Source: Caryophanales bacterium UBA2289
Lineage (GTDB): Bacteria; Bacillota_I; Bacilli_A; Izemoplasmatales; Hujiaoplasmataceae
NCBI GenBank assembly: GCA_002345505.1
Contig: DDWJ01000035.1
Location: 1 to 26,665 of the forward strand
Direction of reading: 5' to 3'
DNA length: 26,665 bases
The position numbers and the translations under genes were made by a program. Position 1 is the first letter of the stretch, and each line of letters starts with the position of its first letter. Under the pieces are notes generated by a model. The model was not told the DNA's origin. It saw only the letters and a list, made by a program, of their open reading frames with translations, and searched no databases. This document shows, piece by piece, positions 23,443-26,665 of the stretch.

Positions 23443-24580
23443 CTTTTTCAACCTTCATCATATGAATTTCATATGGATCGATCGTAAGACCAATCGGTTG
23501 ACCGACTTCATAACTCTCATAGGTATGAACCAATAGTTTCTCGTTTTTAACTAAAACTTCGTATTCATTATGAACGCCTTTAAATAAACTGAAAACTACT
23601 TCTCCAACCAGCTTTGCTTTATCTGTATCCACAACGTCAAAATCTTCCGGTCTGATAACTACATCAACTTCTTCGTTATCATTAAAAGTATAACCCATAC
23701 ATTTAAAATCAACGCCTAAGAAATTGACTGTATCTTTCTTAATGTATGTACCCTTAAGTATATTCGTCTCACCGATAAAATTCGCTACATAACGATTTAT
23801 TGGCTCATTATAGATAGATTTAGGTGTGCCTAGTTGTTGAATTACGCCTTCTTTCATAACGACTATCCGGTCGCTCATTGTCATTGCTTCTTCTTGGTCA
23901 TGAGTTACGAATAAAAATGTAATTCCTAAGTTTCTTTGCATTTCTTTAAGTTCATATTGCATGTTTTGTCTTAGCTTTAGATCAAGTGCAGCTAGCGGTT
24001 CATCTAGAAGAAGAATTTGCGGTTTATTAACTAAAGCTCTAGCAAGTGCAACTCTTTGTTGCTGACCGCCAGATAATTGGTCAACCTTTCTTTTTTTGAA
24101 ACCCTCTAGTTTAACAAGTTTTAAAGCTTGTTCGCTGTCTTTATAGATTAAGTTCTTAATTGCTTTTCTAATAATAGTTTTCTTAGAGATGTCTCCTAAC
24201 TCTTTTGCTTCTTTTTCAATTTTATCTTTGCCAAAGAAACTTTCTAAATATTCCCAACTACGATTATTTAAACCAAAAGCGACATTATCAATCACATTCA
24301 AGTGAGGAAATAACGCATACTTTTGAAATACAGTGTGGATTGGTCTTGCATACGCAGGCAAATCATTGAAAATTTTGCCATTGATAATAACTTCTCCTGC
24401 TTCCGGTTTAATGAATCCGGCAATCATTCTTAAAATTGTGGTTTTTCCACATCCTGATGGTCCTAGAAGTGTTAAAAACTCATTTTCATAAATCGTTAAG
24501 TTGACGTCATTAACAACAACTTCATCATCATAACTCTTAGAAATGTTTTTAAGTTCGATCAAAGGCTTTTTATTTTCCAT
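23435..24580 (-). CDS. potA: Spermidine/putrescine ABC transporter ATPase
   Basis: About 381 aa. Counting from the first of two adjacent ATGs: Walker A GPSGCGKT (41-48), Q-loop Gln87, signature LSGGQ (170-174), Walker B ILLLDEP, H-loop His228 in VTHDQEEA, and a C-terminal TOBE-like domain with VVIRPEDFDV. Between FGL and the signature there is an insert of about 40 residues (about 107-148, Lys/Glu-rich) in the helical domain, absent from typical PotA. AGGAGG at 24587-24592 suits ATG 24578-24580 (6 bases) better than ATG 24581-24583 (3 bases). First gene of the pot operon. Confidence 0.95.
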   Translation of the reverse strand: MENKKPLIELKNISKSYDDEVVVNDVNLTIYENEFLTLLGPSGCGKTTILRMIAGFIKPEAGEVIINGKIFNDLPAYARPIHTVFQKYALFPHLNVIDNVAFGLNNRSWEYLESFFGKDKIEKEAKELGDISKKTIIRKAIKNLIYKDSEQALKLVKLEGFKKRKVDQLSGGQQQRVALARALVNKPQILLLDEPLAALDLKLRQNMQYELKEMQRNLGITFLFVTHDQEEAMTMSDRIVVMKEGVIQQLGTPKSIYNEPINRYVANFIGETNILKGTYIKKDTVNFLGVDFKCMGYTFNDNEEVDVVIRPEDFDVVDTDKAKLVGEVVFSLFKGVHNEYEVLVKNEKLLVHTYESYEVGQPIGLTIDPYEIHMMKVEKGE

Positions 24581-24617
24581 CATTTACCTCCTAATTATTA
24601 TTTATTTACAAGAGATA

Positions 24618-24645
24618 ATTATAAAACTATTTTCAAAAATTGCAA
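24618..24645 (-). promoter_or_regulatory. Promoter of the pot operon
   Basis: TTGCAA (plus 24640-24645), 16-base spacer, perfect TATAAT (plus 24618-24623). The start codon is about 40 bases downstream. Confidence 0.65.
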
Positions 24646-24694
24646 GGGTTTTTTACTATTATTTTTTAGAAAGCTTTTTCATAAAGTCAAAACT

Positions 24695-24752
24695 GGAGCC
24701 GACCGCTAAACGGCGCGATTATAATGATGTCTAAAAAGGGCCGTTTTTGGCC
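24695..24752 (-). other. GC-rich structured pocket upstream of the pot promoter
   Basis: Within an AT-rich spacer, GCCG...CGGC (about 24698-24714, with nested CCG/CGG) and GGCC-6-GGCC (24739-24752) form two small hairpins. On the minus strand the second is followed by C and five U. The minus-strand end GTCGGCTCCA resembles a tRNA 3' end, but no matching 5' arm is present. Role unknown. Confidence 0.35.
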
Positions 24753-24809
24753 ATTTATTAATTAAAAAATGTCGTTGTTTTTAACATTTGTTCATTTTTG
24801 AATATTTAT

Positions 24810-24847
24810 AAAAAAAAGACGGTTTTTTTAGAAAAAACCTGTCTTAT
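24810..24847 (-). terminator. Terminator of the GNAT-trxA-trxB unit
   Basis: AAGACGGTTTTTT pairs with AAAAAACC...GTCTT through one bulged base, overlapping the reductase stop codon. The minus-strand exit is eight U residues. Confidence 0.88.
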
Positions 24848-25707
24848 TTTAATGTTTTTAAATATTTATTTATCGCGATTGCGGCATGAGCTCCATCACT
24901 TGCGGCCTTAACAACCTGTAATAAACCACCAATACAATCCCCAGCTGCGAATAATCCAGGGACATTTGTCATATGATTATCATCAACGACAATATAGTTG
25001 TTTTCAATAAAAGCACCGATTCTTAATGCAAAATCATTAGCCGAAGGTGTTCCGATAGCGATGAATAATCCATCAACTTCATATTCACCGTCTTCGGTTA
25101 CAACTTTTTTAACTACTTCATCACCTTGAATTTCACATAATGGGTCAGTTACTAGTTTTTCTTTAATCTCTTCTTCAATATGTAAAGGTAACCCTAAACC
25201 ATTAGTGAAAACAGTAATATCTGTAGTGAAGTTTCTTAAAACTTCTAGTTCTTCTAGCATAAATTCAGCATTACCGATAACACCGATTTTTTTATTTCGG
25301 TAAATGAATCCGTCACAGATAGCACAGAAGCTGACGCCTTTACCAATAAACTCTCTAAAGCCTTTTACCTTGATATTTGGTTTTGCTTGACCGGTAGCTA
25401 TTAGAACGGTTTTACCTTGAAATTGATTCCTAGTTGTTTTAACGGTAAAATCTTCAAAATTCTCAATTCCGATAACTTCTTCTTCGACAACAGTAACTCC
25501 AAGTCTTTCAGCTTGAGCGACACCTTGTTCTACAAGATGTTTTCCACTTACAGTATTTTCAAAAGCCCAATAATTATCAATATGATTAGTTTTACCTAAG
25601 GTACCTAAATCTTTCATAATCATTAAAACTTTCAAACGAAATCGCTGTAAATAAATAGCGGCGGATGCTCCCGCAGGTCCTCCGCCAATCACTATTACAT
25701 CATACAT
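24844..25707 (-). CDS. trxB: Thioredoxin-reductase-like flavoprotein lacking canonical NADPH motifs
   Basis: A 287-aa protein, shorter than the usual 305-320. FAD motif VIVIGGGPAGASAA (4-17), redox pair CAIC (Cys128, Cys131) in GVSFCAICDG, and the C-terminal FAD motif GLFAAGDCIGG. Where NADPH-dependent enzymes have GGGDSA and HRRxxxR, this one has GVIGNAEFMLEE and TVFTNG. It therefore resembles reductases that take electrons from ferredoxin, flavodoxin or another donor (the FFTR/DTR type known in clostridia and other anaerobes); that assignment is inference. ATG lies 2 bases after the trxA stop with almost no ribosome binding site, so translation is coupled to trxA. Confidence 0.85.
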   Translation of the reverse strand: MYDVIVIGGGPAGASAAIYLQRFRLKVLMIMKDLGTLGKTNHIDNYWAFENTVSGKHLVEQGVAQAERLGVTVVEEEVIGIENFEDFTVKTTRNQFQGKTVLIATGQAKPNIKVKGFREFIGKGVSFCAICDGFIYRNKKIGVIGNAEFMLEELEVLRNFTTDITVFTNGLGLPLHIEEEIKEKLVTDPLCEIQGDEVVKKVVTEDGEYEVDGLFIAIGTPSANDFALRIGAFIENNYIVVDDNHMTNVPGLFAAGDCIGGLLQVVKAASDGAHAAIAINKYLKTLK

Positions 25708-25709
25708 TC

Positions 25710-26024
25710 TTATTTTAGGCCTAATCTCTTTAATAGATCATCTTTTCTCATTAAGCCTACTACTTGAGTTTTTACTTGACCATTTTCAAATAAATAAACT
25801 GTAGGAATACTTGAAACACGGAATTGATTGGCTAAATAACCTTCTTCATCAACGTTAACTTTAGCGACTTTAACTTGTCCTTCCAAGTCTTTAGAAATTT
25901 CATCTAAAACTGGAGCTAACATTAAACATGGTCTGCACCATTGAGCCCAGAAATCTACGATTACTGGAATATCTGATTCTAATACTTCTTTTTTAAAAGT
26001 TTCTGTAGTAACTTTAACTGGCAT
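25710..26024 (-). CDS. trxA: Thioredoxin with CRPC active site
   Basis: A 104-aa thioredoxin, starting MPVKVTTETFKKEVLESD. Strand and active site FWAQWCRPC with Cys30 and Cys33; the usual motif is CGPC, so Gly31 is replaced by Arg. cis-Pro region SSIPTVYLFENG and VGLMRKDDL complete the fold. The ATG at 26022-26024 has GGAGG at 26034-26038, 9 bases away. A longer frame to 26114 adds 30 residues unlike thioredoxin and runs through that site and a TATAAT, so it is rejected. Partner of the reductase encoded directly downstream. Confidence 0.95.
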   Translation of the reverse strand: MPVKVTTETFKKEVLESDIPVIVDFWAQWCRPCLMLAPVLDEISKDLEGQVKVAKVNVDEEGYLANQFRVSSIPTVYLFENGQVKTQVVGLMRKDDLLKRLGLK

Positions 26025-26033
26025 TGTTTTTAT

Positions 26034-26058
26034 CCTCCGAAAATACTTAATATTATAT
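26034..26058 (-). promoter_or_regulatory. trxA -10 region and ribosome binding site
   Basis: GGAGG (plus 26034-26038) fixes the trxA start. On the minus strand TATAAT (within TATATAAT, plus about 26051-26058) lies upstream; the -35 is poor (TTACTT at 17 from TATATA). The gene may also be read from the GNAT promoter, since no terminator separates them. Confidence 0.45.
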
Positions 26059-26114
26059 ACCTTACCTATTTTAACAAAGTAATTCACTATTTCCAAGTGA
26101 TTTGCTTTAATCAA

Positions 26115-26573
26115 CTAGAAATCTAATTCATCAATTCTAAATGTCGTCCATTCGTCCATTGGAATGGCTTTTTTACTTAAATAAAAATCGATTGCCGGTT
26201 TATTCCAGTTAAGGCAGACCCATTCCATCCTGCCGCAATTATTCTTTTTTGCTTCGGCTAATAAATAATTGAATAAAGCGTTGCCGATGCCTTTACCGCG
26301 ATATTCTTTATAAACGAATAAATCTTCTAAATACAAACCTTTTCTACCTTTAAATGTCGAGAAATTATAAAAGAATAGCGCAAAACCAGCTGGTACGTTA
26401 TCTAAAAATGCGATGATTACTTTAGCACTTTTTTCTATGAAAATGCTGTTATATAGTTCAACTTCAGATGTTACTACTTGATTGCTTAATAATTCATACT
26501 CAGCGATACCTTTAATAAACTCCAAGATTAGTTTGCTCTCAGAAGGTTTTGCATATCTGATTTCTAAATTCAT
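26115..26573 (-). CDS. GNAT acetyltransferase, spermidine/diamine acetyltransferase (SSAT)-like
   Basis: A 152-aa GNAT protein. YLEDLFV (81-87) and the acetyl-CoA loop YRGKGIGNAL (91-100) are complete. CGRMEWVCLNWNKPAIDFY (113-131, likely catalytic Tyr131) and the ending IPMDEWTTFRI match the SSAT-like subfamily, which acetylates polyamines or related amines such as thialysine. Substrate is inferred. ATG at 26571-26573 has GGAG at 26584-26587. It precedes trxA by about 90 bases; the polyamine importer pot operon is 1.5 kb away on the same strand. Confidence 0.88.
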   Translation of the reverse strand: MNLEIRYAKPSESKLILEFIKGIAEYELLSNQVVTSEVELYNSIFIEKSAKVIIAFLDNVPAGFALFFYNFSTFKGRKGLYLEDLFVYKEYRGKGIGNALFNYLLAEAKKNNCGRMEWVCLNWNKPAIDFYLSKKAIPMDEWTTFRIDELDF

Positions 26574-26606
26574 AAAATTAAAACTCCTTTTTTTAATGCT
26601 AGTTTA

Positions 26607-26635
26607 ATTATAACTTAAGTTACAACTTATGTCAC
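26607..26635 (-). promoter_or_regulatory. Promoter of the SSAT-like GNAT gene, with an operator-like palindrome
   Basis: GTGACA (plus 26630-26635), 17-base spacer, perfect TATAAT (plus 26607-26612). The perfect 12-bp palindrome TAACTTAAGTTA (26611-26622) fills the spacer beside the -10 box and could bind a dimeric repressor. Confidence 0.7.
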
Positions 26636-26665
26636 GGTTAGATAAAAAAATGAAAAACAAGTTTT

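Noticed and set aside
24695..24752. tRNA gene on the minus strand ending GTCGGCTCCA
   Set aside because: No 5' acceptor arm GAGCCGA, no T-loop TTCRA and no D or anticodon arm could be found, so at most it is a remnant.
1..26665. CRISPR array, insertion sequence, prophage or defence island
   Set aside because: No regularly spaced direct repeats, transposase, integrase, terminal inverted repeats or nuclease-type genes were seen; nearly all space is taken by metabolic, transport and surface genes.

Overview
The window reads as chromosomal DNA of a low-GC, cell-wall-less or Gram-positive-type bacterium. AT-rich spacers, strong GGAGG ribosome binding sites, TTGACA/TATAAT promoters, lipoproteins with lipobox cysteines, a GlpP antiterminator and BspA-like lipoproteins point to Bacillota or the Acholeplasma/Izemoplasma side of Mycoplasmatota. 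TGA serves as a stop (two glp genes end in TGA inside ATGA overlaps) and tryptophan is read from TGG, so this is not a code-4 Mycoplasma or Spiroplasma. The exact genus is inference only.

Layout. (1) 75-7008, minus strand: four tandem paralogous surface lipoproteins. Each has a lipobox, an InlB-B/Flg_new-like beta module and BspA-type LRR_5 repeats. At least two carry their own promoter and three end at terminators built on nearly the same stem. (2) 7129-9189, minus: a membrane-anchored alpha/beta hydrolase fused to a multi-TM domain, behind a strong promoter with a cre-like palindrome. (3) 9413-14611, minus: glycerol-3-phosphate operon in the order glpP, GlpA-like BFD dehydrogenase, FAD/NAD oxidoreductase, DUF1667 Cys protein, glpK. 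Two similarly built two-tier hairpins lie in front of glpP and between glpP and the first enzyme gene. (4) 14890-20017, plus: BMP-family lipoprotein and NupOPQ-like ABC transporter, probably for nucleosides. (5) 20067-20510, minus: a GNAT acetyltransferase starting at TTG. (6) 20611-24580, minus: potABCD spermidine/putrescine importer. (7) 24844-26573, minus: an SSAT-like GNAT, thioredoxin (CRPC active site) and a thioredoxin-reductase-like flavoprotein without the usual NADPH motifs.

Together the genes describe an organism that scavenges: it imports nucleosides and polyamines, burns glycerol or glycerol-3-phosphate through a flavin/Fe-S route, and displays a family of repeat lipoproteins. 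I saw no rRNA, intact tRNA, CRISPR array, insertion sequence, phage gene or att site. No gene-free stretch exceeds 300 bases; the longest (9190-9412, 14612-14889, 24581-24843) are described as regulatory features.

The observations most worth checking are the shared two-tier hairpin architecture around glpP, the 11-residue amphipathic repeats at the N terminus of the NupP-like permease, the unusual thioredoxin pair, and the cysteine-bracketed insert conserved in all four surface lipoproteins. I did not find a clear new multi-gene system.
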